Origin: Pseudovibrio sp000156235
Lineage (GTDB): Bacteria; Pseudomonadota; Alphaproteobacteria; Rhizobiales; Stappiaceae
Reading direction: 5' to 3'
Length of the DNA: 64,000 nucleotides
NCBI RefSeq assembly: GCF_000156235.1
Contig: NZ_DS996805.1
Coordinates: forward strand, 496,001 to 560,000
A program made the translations under genes and the position numbers. Positions 8,572 through 17,132 of this stretch are shown here, in pieces; positions within the stretch are counted from its first letter, which is position 1, and each line of letters opens with the position of its first letter. The notes under the pieces were generated by a model. It was not told the DNA's origin. It was given only the letters and a program-made list of their open reading frames with translations, and made no database searches.

Positions 8572-9006
8572 ATGTACTCCAATATCTTGCTGCCTTTGGA
8601 TCTGAACGAAGAAAGCAGCTGGAAAACTGCGCTTCCCGTGGCTGTTGATCTGGCTCGTCATTACAAGGCTCAGCTGCATGTGGTGACGGTGCTGCCAGAT
8701 TTTGGCAAATCTATTGTTGGCGGCTATTTTGCTCGCGAATTTGAAACCGAAGCTCTGGAGCGTACCCGTGAGGCTCTTGAAGAGTTTCTGGATACGCAGC
8801 TTCCTGATGAGGAGCTGGATGTGAAAGGGCACATTGCCCACGGAACGATCTATGAAGAGATCACCAGCGCGGCTGACAAGCTGGGCACGGATCTGATTGT
8901 TCTTTCCTCGCATCGCCCTGAGCTGAAGGACTTCCTTCTGGGGCCGAATGCTGCGCGCGTTGTGCGCCATGCCAACCAGTCTGTTCTGGTTGTTCGTGAC
9001 AAGTAA
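8572..9006 (+). CDS. Universal stress protein (UspA family)
   Basis: Cytoplasmic single-domain UspA protein of 144 residues. The ATG at 8572 follows GAGGAG, and the protein begins MYSNILLPLDLNEES. The C-terminal block GPNAARVVRHANQSVLVVR is typical, but the first part of the usual ATP-binding motif (GxxG) reads SSHRPELKDF, so nucleotide binding may be weakened. It lies 42 nt after the permease. Family knowledge: UspA proteins beside TRAP genes, such as TeaD with the ectoine transporter, regulate uptake; the same role here is inferred. Confidence 0.9.
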   Translation: MYSNILLPLDLNEESSWKTALPVAVDLARHYKAQLHVVTVLPDFGKSIVGGYFAREFETEALERTREALEEFLDTQLPDEELDVKGHIAHGTIYEEITSAADKLGTDLIVLSSHRPELKDFLLGPNAARVVRHANQSVLVVRDK

Positions 9007-9234
9007 AAGTCACTTCTAGTGTTTCTGGTGGACGGTGGTTACGTGTTTCTACCCGCCGTTCACCAAAATGTGTCGCAGATTTTCTTGCCTGTTTGACGAA
9101 ACACATCCAACTTTCAGCAAAATTGTATATATAAGCGTTGGTCATCTGTTGCCGGACCAGAACCTTGTCACGCCATCATGCGTGTCAGCGTCAGGTCCTT
9201 CAGGATGCATTCCAAACGGAATTAGGAAAGCTAC

Positions 9235-9972
9235 ATGTTGCAAGACATCACCCTATGGGGCGCATTTTTCGCGGGCATTTTGTCGTTTGTTTCTCCCTGC
9301 GTCTTACCGCTGGTGCCGCCTTATCTTGGATACATCGCTGGTCTGTCCATTGAAGAGGTGACAAGCAAAGATAAAAGCGCAGCGCAGAGCAACAGGGTTA
9401 TGATTGCGGCCATGTGTTTTGTGGCCGGGTTCTCAACCGTGTTTGTGCTGCTTGGGGCGAGTGCATCGTTCCTTGGTCAGTTCGTGCTGCAGTACTCTCA
9501 GTACCTTGCTTACGTGGCAGGTGCGATGATCATCATTATGGGTCTGCATTTCCTCGGTGCGTTCAAGATCGGTTTTCTTTACCGCGAAGCGCGTGTGCAG
9601 ATTGATCGCCAGCCAGGTGGCTTTGGTGGGGCTTATCTGATGGGCCTTGCGTTCGGCTTTGGCTGGACCCCGTGCATCGGTCCGGTTTTGGCAAGTATTC
9701 TTCTGATAGCTGGTACGCAGGCTTCTGTTAATCAGGGCGTCATCCTGCTGGCAGCTTATGCGCTGGGTATCGGTGTGCCGTTCATGATTGCTGCGATGTT
9801 TGCTGGTCCGTTCATGGGCTTCATGGCGCGCTTCCGCAAGCATATGGGCACTGTTGAGAAAGTCATGGGCGCGTTTCTGGTGCTTACCGGTGTGGGCTTC
9901 CTGACCGGTTACATTCAGGCGTTCTCTTTCTGGCTGCTGGAAACTTTCCCGGTTTTCTCCCAGATCGGCTAA
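9235..9972 (+). CDS. ccdA: Cytochrome c biogenesis protein CcdA
   Basis: Inner-membrane thiol-disulfide transporter that carries electrons from cytoplasmic thioredoxin to the periplasm for cytochrome c maturation or related reductions. It has 245 residues and about six membrane segments. The two redox cysteines are visible: C22 in SFVSPCVLPLVPPYLG and C147 in GWTPCIGPVL. The ATG at 9235 follows AGGAAA. It stands alone, with a 228-nt upstream gap, a terminator after it and no thioredoxin-like partner next door. Confidence 0.94.
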   Translation: MLQDITLWGAFFAGILSFVSPCVLPLVPPYLGYIAGLSIEEVTSKDKSAAQSNRVMIAAMCFVAGFSTVFVLLGASASFLGQFVLQYSQYLAYVAGAMIIIMGLHFLGAFKIGFLYREARVQIDRQPGGFGGAYLMGLAFGFGWTPCIGPVLASILLIAGTQASVNQGVILLAAYALGIGVPFMIAAMFAGPFMGFMARFRKHMGTVEKVMGAFLVLTGVGFLTGYIQAFSFWLLETFPVFSQIG

Positions 9973-9995
9973 ATCGCTCTATAAATGATGAAATG

Positions 9996-10025
9996 AAAAA
10001 GCAGGCCCGGGGCCTGCTTTTTTGC
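9996..10025. terminator. Intrinsic terminator between convergent genes
   Basis: AAAAAGCAGGCC pairs with GGCCTGCTTTTT around a short G/C loop. The A-run and T-run make it usable from both sides, by ccdA and the EamA transporter. Confidence 0.88.
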
Positions 10026-10050
10026 GTTTAGAGCTTATTGTTTTCACGTC

Positions 10051-11025
10051 CTATGCGCTGGCCTTTTTCCGGAAGATGCCGGCTGGAAGAGTTGCCAGCA
10101 GGAGGCCTGCCATGATCGGTGCGAAGCCGAGGTAGTGGAATGTCTGCAGCTTCTCACCCAGAAACAGAACTGCCATGCCAACGCCGTAGGGTGTCATGAG
10201 ATACATGAACATGCCCGCGATGGATGGGCCGACCAGGCGGATGCTGAACTGGTAGGTGAGGAATGAAGCAACAGAAGCAACCAGTGCCACGCCTGCAATC
10301 GACATCCAGACTTCGCCCGTGTTTGGCACGGAAGACGTGATCGCCATCTCAGCGATTGCGAATGGCGCAAGGATGAGTGTGCCGAGGATGGCGAGGATCG
10401 TAAACAGTGGTGCTGTTGAGATGCTTTGCAGCTGGCTCTTCTTGATGAGTACGGAATAGATCGCCCAGCTGAGTGTGCACAGCGCAAAGAGCAAGTCGCC
10501 GCTGTTCAGTTGCAAGCTGAGTAGGTTCCCCAGCGAGCCCTTGGTGACGATCACGAAGACACCGACGATGGCCAGTGAGATGCCGACAAGTTCGCGCATG
10601 GCCACTGCACGGCCTCTGAAGAGCCATTCAAGGGCGAGGATCAGAGCAGGGGCAGCGGAGTAGATCAGCGTTCCGTTGGTGGCTGATGTTTCTTTCAGGG
10701 CCAGATAAACGATGGCACCACAGATCCACATGGCGAGGAAAGCCATGAAGCCGAGGAGCTTCAGGTTCTTGCGGATGATCGGCAGGCTTCTTTTCAGCTC
10801 ACGATATGTAAACGGCAACAGGATGAGAGAGGCCAGACCCCATCTGAAAAAGGCGAGGGTCCACGGCTCTGTATGGGCAATGGCAGGCTTGGCAATAATG
10901 ATATTGGAGCTCATGAAAACGGGCATGAGAAACAACAGGGCATATGTTGAGGCCCAATTTGAGCTCGAAGGAGAATGAGACACGCGTGGTATTCCGAAAT
11001 GACCTGTAAGGCTGGGGCTGTTCAC
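10051..11025 (-). CDS. EamA-family (DMT superfamily) transporter
   Basis: Inner-membrane metabolite transporter of 324 residues with two EamA repeats and about ten membrane segments. The first repeat contains PWTLAFFRWGLASLILLPF, and the second covers roughly residues 165-315. The frame opens with a GTG at 11025. A later GTG near 10983 (VSHSPSS) is also possible, and neither has a clear ribosome-binding site. Relatives export amino acids, nucleosides or other small molecules; the substrate cannot be told. Convergent with ccdA. Confidence 0.88.
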   Translation of the reverse strand: MNSPSLTGHFGIPRVSHSPSSSNWASTYALLFLMPVFMSSNIIIAKPAIAHTEPWTLAFFRWGLASLILLPFTYRELKRSLPIIRKNLKLLGFMAFLAMWICGAIVYLALKETSATNGTLIYSAAPALILALEWLFRGRAVAMRELVGISLAIVGVFVIVTKGSLGNLLSLQLNSGDLLFALCTLSWAIYSVLIKKSQLQSISTAPLFTILAILGTLILAPFAIAEMAITSSVPNTGEVWMSIAGVALVASVASFLTYQFSIRLVGPSIAGMFMYLMTPYGVGMAVLFLGEKLQTFHYLGFAPIMAGLLLATLPAGIFRKKASA

Positions 11026-11078
11026 GTCATTGTCGGCGCGGCTGGTCCCAATCTCAGGTGCAGAAAGATGAAGCTAAC

Positions 11079-12059
11079 TTATTGGAAAATGGTTGGCGAG
11101 CAATTGACTTTTTCTCGCACCAGTCTTGCGCAGACCACAGCGGTGTCTGCTGCGTTGAAGAATGGGCCCGCTGTCAATGTGAACTGCGTTGTTCCATCAA
11201 CCTCAGCAGTTGAGACCCGTTTCTTCAGATCACCCAGCAGGAGAGGATTGTTGTCTTTGAGTTTTTGCCACTGGCTGTTAAGCGCATTGGTATCGTCAAA
11301 GCTGCCCAGGTCAACCGCGAAGGAGGTGCGCACGATCTTGCGACGGCCCGACTGGCTGAGTTTGCCTGCGGCCGGGGTTTTGTGAAACTCAGGCAGTTCC
11401 GCCTTTGCCGGGATTGATGCGACAGTTTCAGGCACAGATGCGTTCGGCAAAGTGGTTTCAGTGATTTCCGTCAGTTCTGAAAGTTTCATCTCCGGTAGTG
11501 GGCCGGGAGCCTGTGGTTGCGGCTTTGCGGCAGAAAGCTCTGGCGCTGGTAGCGTTTCGATTGGTGTTATCGGCTTTTGCTTTGGCTTTACTACGGTGAC
11601 TGCCGGTTTTGGAGCAGCTTTGGCTTCAGTCTGGGCTTGGCTTTCAGCTTCATCCAGCGCTTTCAGCTTGCTCGACAATCTGCGGTTCTGCTCGGTCAGG
11701 CGCAGCATGGAGCGGCGGAGAGAAACGATCTCCTCACGCACGGCCCGGAGCTCTTTTGTGTTCTGCAGTTCCTGTTGTGATTCGGCTTTTTCGCTAGCTC
11801 CACCATAAATCTGGAAGGCATTTTGTGCTGTTTGTCCACTGATCGAGGCCGTTGTGGTCACAGGGCCGGGTGCCGGAAGTGGAATTATTGCCTGGGCAAA
11901 ATGGGGTGTTTGGGCTGCAAACTTGCCTGGCATCTGCACTGCGGAGGCGGCGAGGGCGACGAACGAGAGCGCAGCAATACCCCATGCCAGAACGGTCACA
12001 CGTTCTCGCAGTACTTTCGGATCTTGCCGTAACTCGTTGATTTTATGAGGAAGTCGCAA
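11079..12059 (-). CDS. Membrane-anchored protein with coiled coil and SPOR-like C-terminus
   Basis: A 326-residue protein of uncertain role. A cytoplasmic N-terminus of about 23 residues is followed by one membrane helix (VLAWGIAALSFVALAASAV). A coiled coil lies at about residues 100-140, then a Pro/Ala/Lys-rich linker at about 140-240. The C-terminal 80 residues (FAVDLGSFDDTNALNSQW to the end) have the length and GPF pattern of a SPOR peptidoglycan-binding fold. The start is a TTG at 12059 with no better in-frame choice nearby. Architecture suggests an envelope or division-associated protein (inference). It is divergent from glmU. Confidence 0.68.
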   Translation of the reverse strand: MRLPHKINELRQDPKVLRERVTVLAWGIAALSFVALAASAVQMPGKFAAQTPHFAQAIIPLPAPGPVTTTASISGQTAQNAFQIYGGASEKAESQQELQNTKELRAVREEIVSLRRSMLRLTEQNRRLSSKLKALDEAESQAQTEAKAAPKPAVTVVKPKQKPITPIETLPAPELSAAKPQPQAPGPLPEMKLSELTEITETTLPNASVPETVASIPAKAELPEFHKTPAAGKLSQSGRRKIVRTSFAVDLGSFDDTNALNSQWQKLKDNNPLLLGDLKKRVSTAEVDGTTQFTLTAGPFFNAADTAVVCARLVREKVNCSPTIFQ

Positions 12060-12290
12060 CGCTTCCAGTCGCCTCGTATTCGAATCTAATCCTAACTATA
12101 TGTATTAACTTGATTTTTTATGGTTAACAAAGTGCAAACGCAACCTGAAAAAGATGTATTAAACACTATCTGCTACTTCTAATGGGTGCGCTGATTTTCT
12201 TGGTGAAAGCAAAGGGATGTCCTTTGAAATGCCAAAGCTCTGGTGCAGGTTGCCTGTCAGTTTTGATTTCAAGTTACCCAAGGGGTTTGC

Positions 12291-13649
12291 ATGTCCAATA
12301 GTTCTTGTTTGGCAATTGTTCTGGCTGCTGGATTGGGAACGCGTATGCGTTCGGCCCTGCCAAAGGTGATGCACGAGATTGGTGGGTTGCCGCTTGTTGG
12401 CCACGTGCTGAACTCCGTCGTCCACGCAGGTGCTGACAAGGTTGCTGTTGTGGTTGGCCCAGAGATGCCAAAGCTGGAAGAGCATGTCGCCATCCGTGTG
12501 CCTCACGCGACCTGCCATGTTCAGGTTGATCGCCTTGGAACGGCACATGCCGTAAAGGCGGCTGAGGATGCCTACAAGTCTGCTTCAGATCATGTTCTGG
12601 TTCTTTTTGGAGATACGCCACTGGTGAAGGCAGACACACTGCATCGTCTGCGTGAGCGACTTTCTGGTGGTGCTGATGTTGTGGTTCTGGGCTTTGAGGC
12701 AGATGACCCGTTTGGATATGGCCGTCTTCTGGAAAGCGATGGCGAACTTGTTGCGATCCGTGAAGAAAAAGAAGCAACTGATGAAGAACGCAGAGTCACA
12801 CTGTGCAACGCTGGCATCATGGCGTTCAAAGGCTCAGCATTGCCAGACCTGATCGCCGAGATCAAAAACGACAACGCCAAGGGGGAGTATTACCTGACTG
12901 ACGCTGTGGAAGTGGCGCGCAGCAAAGGCATGCGTGTTGTTTCTGAACTGGCTGATGAGAAGGAAGTGCAAGGTATCAACAATCGCTCTCAGCTGGCCTC
13001 TTGTGAAGCTGTGTTCCAGCAGGTTCAGCGTGAGACCTTCATGGAGAACGGTGTGACCTTGCAGGCGCCGGAAACTGTCTACTTCTCCTGGGACACTGAG
13101 ATCGACCCAGATGTTGTGGTGGAGCCGAACGTCGTGTTTGGTCCGGGAGTTCATGTTGACAGCGGTGCTCGCATTCGTGCGTTTTCTCATCTTGAAAAGG
13201 CACATGTGAGTGCGGATGCCACGGTTGGTCCTTATGCACGACTGCGTCCGGGTGCGGATATCGGAGAAGGCGCCCATATCGGCAACTTTGTTGAGATCAA
13301 GAATGCCAAGGTTGAGAGCGGTGCCAAGGTCAACCACCTTTCCTACATCGGTGATGCGCGTGTTGGTGCAAAGTCCAACATCGGGGCCGGCACGATCACC
13401 TGTAACTACGACGGCTACCTGAAGCATCACACAGACATTGGAGCTGGCAGCTTTGTTGGTTCTGACAGCGTGCTGGTTGCGCCTCTGACCCTTGGTGATG
13501 GTGCGTTTGTCGCTGCGGGCTCGGTGGTGACTTCTGATGTGCCTGAAAACGCATTGGCGATTGGGCGTGGTCAGCAGGTGAACAAGGAAGGCCGCGCCAA
13601 AGTGATGCGTGAAATGCTCGCTGCGGCTAAAGCTTCAAGAAAGGGCTGA
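12291..13649 (+). CDS. glmU: Bifunctional GlmU: GlcN-1-P acetyltransferase / UDP-GlcNAc pyrophosphorylase
   Basis: Makes UDP-N-acetylglucosamine for peptidoglycan and lipopolysaccharide: acetylation of glucosamine-1-phosphate, then uridylylation. It has 452 residues, the usual length. The N-terminal uridylyltransferase has LAAGLGTRMRSALPKVMH and GDTPL; the C-terminal half is a left-handed beta-helix of hexapeptide repeats with IGAGTITCNYDG. The ATG at 12291 follows AAGGGG. glmS follows, so two steps of the pathway are adjacent. Confidence 0.97.
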   Translation: MSNSSCLAIVLAAGLGTRMRSALPKVMHEIGGLPLVGHVLNSVVHAGADKVAVVVGPEMPKLEEHVAIRVPHATCHVQVDRLGTAHAVKAAEDAYKSASDHVLVLFGDTPLVKADTLHRLRERLSGGADVVVLGFEADDPFGYGRLLESDGELVAIREEKEATDEERRVTLCNAGIMAFKGSALPDLIAEIKNDNAKGEYYLTDAVEVARSKGMRVVSELADEKEVQGINNRSQLASCEAVFQQVQRETFMENGVTLQAPETVYFSWDTEIDPDVVVEPNVVFGPGVHVDSGARIRAFSHLEKAHVSADATVGPYARLRPGADIGEGAHIGNFVEIKNAKVESGAKVNHLSYIGDARVGAKSNIGAGTITCNYDGYLKHHTDIGAGSFVGSDSVLVAPLTLGDGAFVAAGSVVTSDVPENALAIGRGQQVNKEGRAKVMREMLAAAKASRKG

Positions 13650-13660
13650 GCAATAATGTT

Positions 13661-13686
13661 GCACGCTGCTGAGGTTAGCAGCGTGC
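13661..13686 (+). terminator. Hairpin after glmU
   Basis: A perfect 10-bp stem GCACGCTGCT/AGCAGCGTGC with a six-base loop. Only TTGCTC follows, so termination may be partial and glmS may be read from upstream as well. Confidence 0.55.
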
Positions 13687-13820
13687 TTGCTCAATTATCC
13701 TCAAGCTGTAACGAAACGAAACACGGATTGATTTCCCTCGCAGCAGTGCATCGGGCTAAAGACTTGGCCAAAAGTTGATGCTCGCATCAGTTGCGAGGTG
13801 GGATTTCAAGGAGAACACTT

Positions 13821-15647
13821 ATGTGCGGTATTGTCGGTATTTTGGGGCAGACACCTGTTGCACCATTGCTGGTAGATGCGCTGAAACGGCTTGAGTATCG
13901 CGGATATGACTCTGCAGGTATTGCAACTGTTGTTGGCGGCGACCTTAATCGCCGGCGTGCGAAGGGTAAACTTCGCAATCTGGAAGCGTTGCTGGAAGAT
14001 AAACCTCTTTCCGGCACAAGTGGCATTGGCCACACCCGTTGGGCAACTCATGGTGCTCCGACGGTAGAAAATGCGCACCCGCATGCTGCTGATGGCGTGA
14101 TGGTCGTGCATAACGGTATTATCGAAAACTTCCTGGAGCTGCGCGAAGATGTAGGCAGCGCCGGTGTGAAGCTTTCTACCGAGACAGACTCAGAAGTTGT
14201 TGCGCACCTGATTTCACTTGAAGTGAAAACTGGAAAATCCCCACAGGATGCTGTCGCAGCTGTTCTTGGTCGCCTGAAAGGTGCGTTCTCACTGGCAATT
14301 CTGTTTGCTGATCAGGACGATCTGATGATCGGCGCTCGCCGCGGTTCCCCGCTTGCTGTTGGGTATGGCGAAGGTGAGATGTTCCTTGGTTCTGATGCAA
14401 TTGCTCTGTCCCCGTTTACAGACCGCATCAGCTACCTTGAAGAAGGTGACTGGGTTGTTTTGACCCGTGCCGGCGCGCAGATCTTTGATGAGAACAACTC
14501 TGCTGTAGAGCGAGTGGTTCAAACGTCCAGCGTCAGCTCCACCATGATGGACAAGGGCAACTACCGCCACTTCATGGCTAAAGAAATCCATGAGCAGCCA
14601 GAAGTGCTGGGTCATGCGATCTCTCAGTATCTGAAGTTCAATGAGGGCAAGGTTGCTCTGCCGGAGGGCAATGATTTTGACTTCTCCAAGATCAATCGCC
14701 TCGTCATTTCCGCGTGTGGTACGGCTTACTATGCGGGGCTGACCGCTAAGTACTGGTTTGAGAAGTACGCTCGCCTGCCGGTTGATATCGATATTGCTTC
14801 TGAGTTCCGCTACCGCGAAATGCCATTGGGTGAAGGTGATCTGGCGCTGTTCATTTCCCAGTCCGGTGAAACAGCAGATACGCTGGCATCGCTGCGCTAC
14901 TGTAAAGAGCAGGGCATGACCATTGGTGCGGTTGTGAACGTTTCTGAAAGCACAATTGCGCGTGAATCTGATCTGATCTTCCCGATCTTTGCAGGGCCGG
15001 AAATCGGTGTTGCGTCGACGAAGGCCTTCACGTGTCAGCTGGCTGTTCTTGCAAGCCTTGCTGTACTTGCTGGTCGTCAACGTGGACATCTGAGTGAAGC
15101 TCAGGAAAAAGAGCTGGTTGGTGCGCTTTCCGAGCTGCCAGCACATGCTATGCAGGCACTGAAGCTGGAGCCTCAGATTGAAAAGCTGGCGCCATGGATG
15201 TCCAAGAAGCATCATGCTCTGTTCCTCGGTCGTGGCACAAGCTTCCCACTTGCTCTGGAAGGTGCGTTGAAGCTGAAGGAGCTCTCCTACATTCACGCAG
15301 AAGGCTATGCAGCGGGCGAGCTGAAGCATGGTCCGATCGCGTTGATTGATGAGAACATGCCGGTTCTGGTTGTTGCGCCATTTGATGGTGTTTACGAGAA
15401 GACCGTCTCCAACATGCAGGAAGTTGCTGCCCGTGGCGGTGAGATTGCTCTGTTCACGGATGAAAAGGGCGCAGAGGCGGCCGGTGTTGCTGCTAACCAG
15501 ATGATCATCCTGCCAGAGCTTCCGGAAATCGTCGCTCCACTCATCTACGCCCTGCCACTGCAGATGCTCTCCTACCACACCGCCGTGTTCATGGGCACCG
15601 ACGTAGACCAACCACGCAACCTGGCAAAGTCCGTTACCGTTGAATAA
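13821..15647 (+). CDS. glmS: Glutamine--fructose-6-phosphate aminotransferase (isomerizing)
   Basis: Converts fructose-6-phosphate and glutamine to glucosamine-6-phosphate, the first step of amino-sugar synthesis. It has 608 residues, exactly the family length. The ATG at 13821 follows AAGGAG and exposes the catalytic cysteine as residue 2 (MCGIVGILG), which rules out an upstream in-frame start at 13791. An Ntn glutaminase domain (1-235) is followed by two SIS domains with ISQSGETADT and the C-terminal LAKSVTVE. No glmS ribozyme-like element is evident upstream. Confidence 0.98.
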   Translation: MCGIVGILGQTPVAPLLVDALKRLEYRGYDSAGIATVVGGDLNRRRAKGKLRNLEALLEDKPLSGTSGIGHTRWATHGAPTVENAHPHAADGVMVVHNGIIENFLELREDVGSAGVKLSTETDSEVVAHLISLEVKTGKSPQDAVAAVLGRLKGAFSLAILFADQDDLMIGARRGSPLAVGYGEGEMFLGSDAIALSPFTDRISYLEEGDWVVLTRAGAQIFDENNSAVERVVQTSSVSSTMMDKGNYRHFMAKEIHEQPEVLGHAISQYLKFNEGKVALPEGNDFDFSKINRLVISACGTAYYAGLTAKYWFEKYARLPVDIDIASEFRYREMPLGEGDLALFISQSGETADTLASLRYCKEQGMTIGAVVNVSESTIARESDLIFPIFAGPEIGVASTKAFTCQLAVLASLAVLAGRQRGHLSEAQEKELVGALSELPAHAMQALKLEPQIEKLAPWMSKKHHALFLGRGTSFPLALEGALKLKELSYIHAEGYAAGELKHGPIALIDENMPVLVVAPFDGVYEKTVSNMQEVAARGGEIALFTDEKGAEAAGVAANQMIILPELPEIVAPLIYALPLQMLSYHTAVFMGTDVDQPRNLAKSVTVE

Positions 15648-15674
15648 GCGGGTGGAATGCTGAAGTTTTTAAAG

Positions 15675-15703
15675 CGCGGGGCTTATTGCTCCGCGTTTTT
15701 TTG
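15675..15703 (+). terminator. Intrinsic terminator after glmS
   Basis: CGCGGGGC pairs with GCTCCGCG (one G-T pair) around TTATT, followed by seven T. Confidence 0.88.
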
Positions 15704-15748
15704 TTTTGGAGATGTGGGTGTTGAGTTGTCGGGCTTGCCAGCTGACTT

Positions 15749-16120
15749 TCAGGTGGGCATTGGTTTTGAGGGGCGGCTGGCGATGTAGGCGGCTATGGCG
15801 CACATGATGAGGGCGACGGTGACGGCCAGCAGGATTGTCGGGTGGGACATTTTCAGGAACATCAGGTAGCCGAAGGTCAGGCCGGTGAAGGCGAAGATCT
15901 TTGCTTTTTTCGGGATGACCTTATGCTCCTGCCACTGGATGACGCTGGGGCCGATTTTCGGGTGTGTCAGGATCCAGTTTTCCAAGCGCGGGTTTGATTT
16001 TGCAAAGCAACCTGCTGCGAGGATGAAGAAAATCGTTGTTGGCAGCAGCGGGAGAAAGATGCCAATGATCCCTGTGGCCACTAGGGCTAATCCAAGCGTC
16101 ATGTAGAATAGCTTTTTCAC
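15749..16120 (-). CDS. DUF454 / YbaN-family membrane protein
   Basis: Small inner-membrane protein of 123 residues with about three membrane helices. The signature FLPLLPTTIFFILAAGCFA, with the following SNPRLENWI and HPKIGPSV, is characteristic of the DUF454/YbaN family. The GTG at 16120 is preferred because GGAG lies just upstream; an in-frame TTG at 16141 is possible. Family function is not settled. Convergent with glmS. Confidence 0.85.
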   Translation of the reverse strand: MKKLFYMTLGLALVATGIIGIFLPLLPTTIFFILAAGCFAKSNPRLENWILTHPKIGPSVIQWQEHKVIPKKAKIFAFTGLTFGYLMFLKMSHPTILLAVTVALIMCAIAAYIASRPSKPMPT

Positions 16121-16381
16121 AGGGTGCTCCACTTCTGGCAAGCAGTTTCTGCCTTATACGCCTTGTTTGCGAGTGCTGACAATAGTTGGAATCTGGCTAT
16201 TGCCGCGACAAAAGGCGACCGTGGCTAACATATCCACCCCATTACATGAGAAGCGTGAATTCTTTTTCAAGGGGAACTTGCAAAACCTACAAAATACACT
16301 AGTTCGTAAAGAAGCACGGATATATCTGCAGCTTGCCGCAGACATAATGCGGATGGTTCCCGAAATAAGAAAGTATGGCCG

Positions 16382-17131
16382 ATGGGATCTGACGGGGATA
16401 AAAAGCCGAAGCGCGTTGGGTTCATGACGCGGCTCAGGAACTACTTTTTTACTGGCCTTGTTATTACGGGTCCGGTGGGTATCACCTTGTACCTGAGTTG
16501 GTCGCTTATCCAGTTGATTGATGGCTGGGTTAAGCCGTTTCTGCCATCTATTTACAATCCAGATAATTATTTGCCGGTTGAAGTGCCTGGTTTTGGGCTT
16601 TTTGCTGCACTGCTTGCGATTACCGTCATCGGCTTTCTGACCGCTAACATTGCTGGCCGGTCGCTCATCAGCTTTGGCGAGTCCATTCTGGGCCGTATGC
16701 CGCTAGTGCGTAACCTTTATTCTGCGCTCAAGCAGATCTTTGAGACCGTTTTGAATGATAGCGGGCGCAACTTCACCAAAGCCGGCCTGGTTGAATATCC
16801 GCGCAAAGGTTTGTGGGCGATTGTGTTTCTTGCCACTGATACCAAGGGGGAAGTGGCAGCGCGTCTGAAAGATGACGCTGATACGGTTTCTGTTTTCCTG
16901 CCAACGACGCCAAACCCAACCTCAGGCTTTTTGCTGTTTGTGCCGCGCGATGACATTATCGAGCTTTCAATGAGCGTTGAAGATGCTGCAAAGCTTGTGA
17001 TTTCTGCTGGTCTTGTCAGCCCGGAGTATCCAAAGCTTCTGGAAGGTGAAGACAAGAAGGCTGTTGAAGCGCATCAGCGTAAGAAGGCGAAGAAAGACAG
17101 CGACGGTTCAGAGACCGTCGCGGCCGAGTAA
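16382..17131 (+). CDS. DUF502 family membrane protein
   Basis: A 249-residue integral membrane protein. Two membrane helices lie at about residues 20-45 and 68-95, then a soluble cytoplasmic domain. GLVITGPVGITLYLSW and LGRMPLVRNLYSALKQI are hallmarks of DUF502; TNPTSGFLLFVP-type residues follow. The C-terminal tail is lysine-rich. The ATG at 16382 has only a weak AAGAAAG upstream. The function is unknown. Convergent with recG with a single base between stop codons; a hairpin GCGACGGT/ACCGTCGC (17100-17121) inside the last codons may act as a two-way terminator. Confidence 0.88.
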   Translation: MGSDGDKKPKRVGFMTRLRNYFFTGLVITGPVGITLYLSWSLIQLIDGWVKPFLPSIYNPDNYLPVEVPGFGLFAALLAITVIGFLTANIAGRSLISFGESILGRMPLVRNLYSALKQIFETVLNDSGRNFTKAGLVEYPRKGLWAIVFLATDTKGEVAARLKDDADTVSVFLPTTPNPTSGFLLFVPRDDIIELSMSVEDAAKLVISAGLVSPEYPKLLEGEDKKAVEAHQRKKAKKDSDGSETVAAE

Positions 17132-17132
17132 C

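Noticed and set aside
13700..13820. glmS ribozyme or riboswitch
   Set aside because: The 120 nt before glmS show no ribozyme-like core; a plain AAGGAG precedes the start.
14289..15611. Open frame antisense to glmS
   Set aside because: Shadow of glmS with no start signal or motif.
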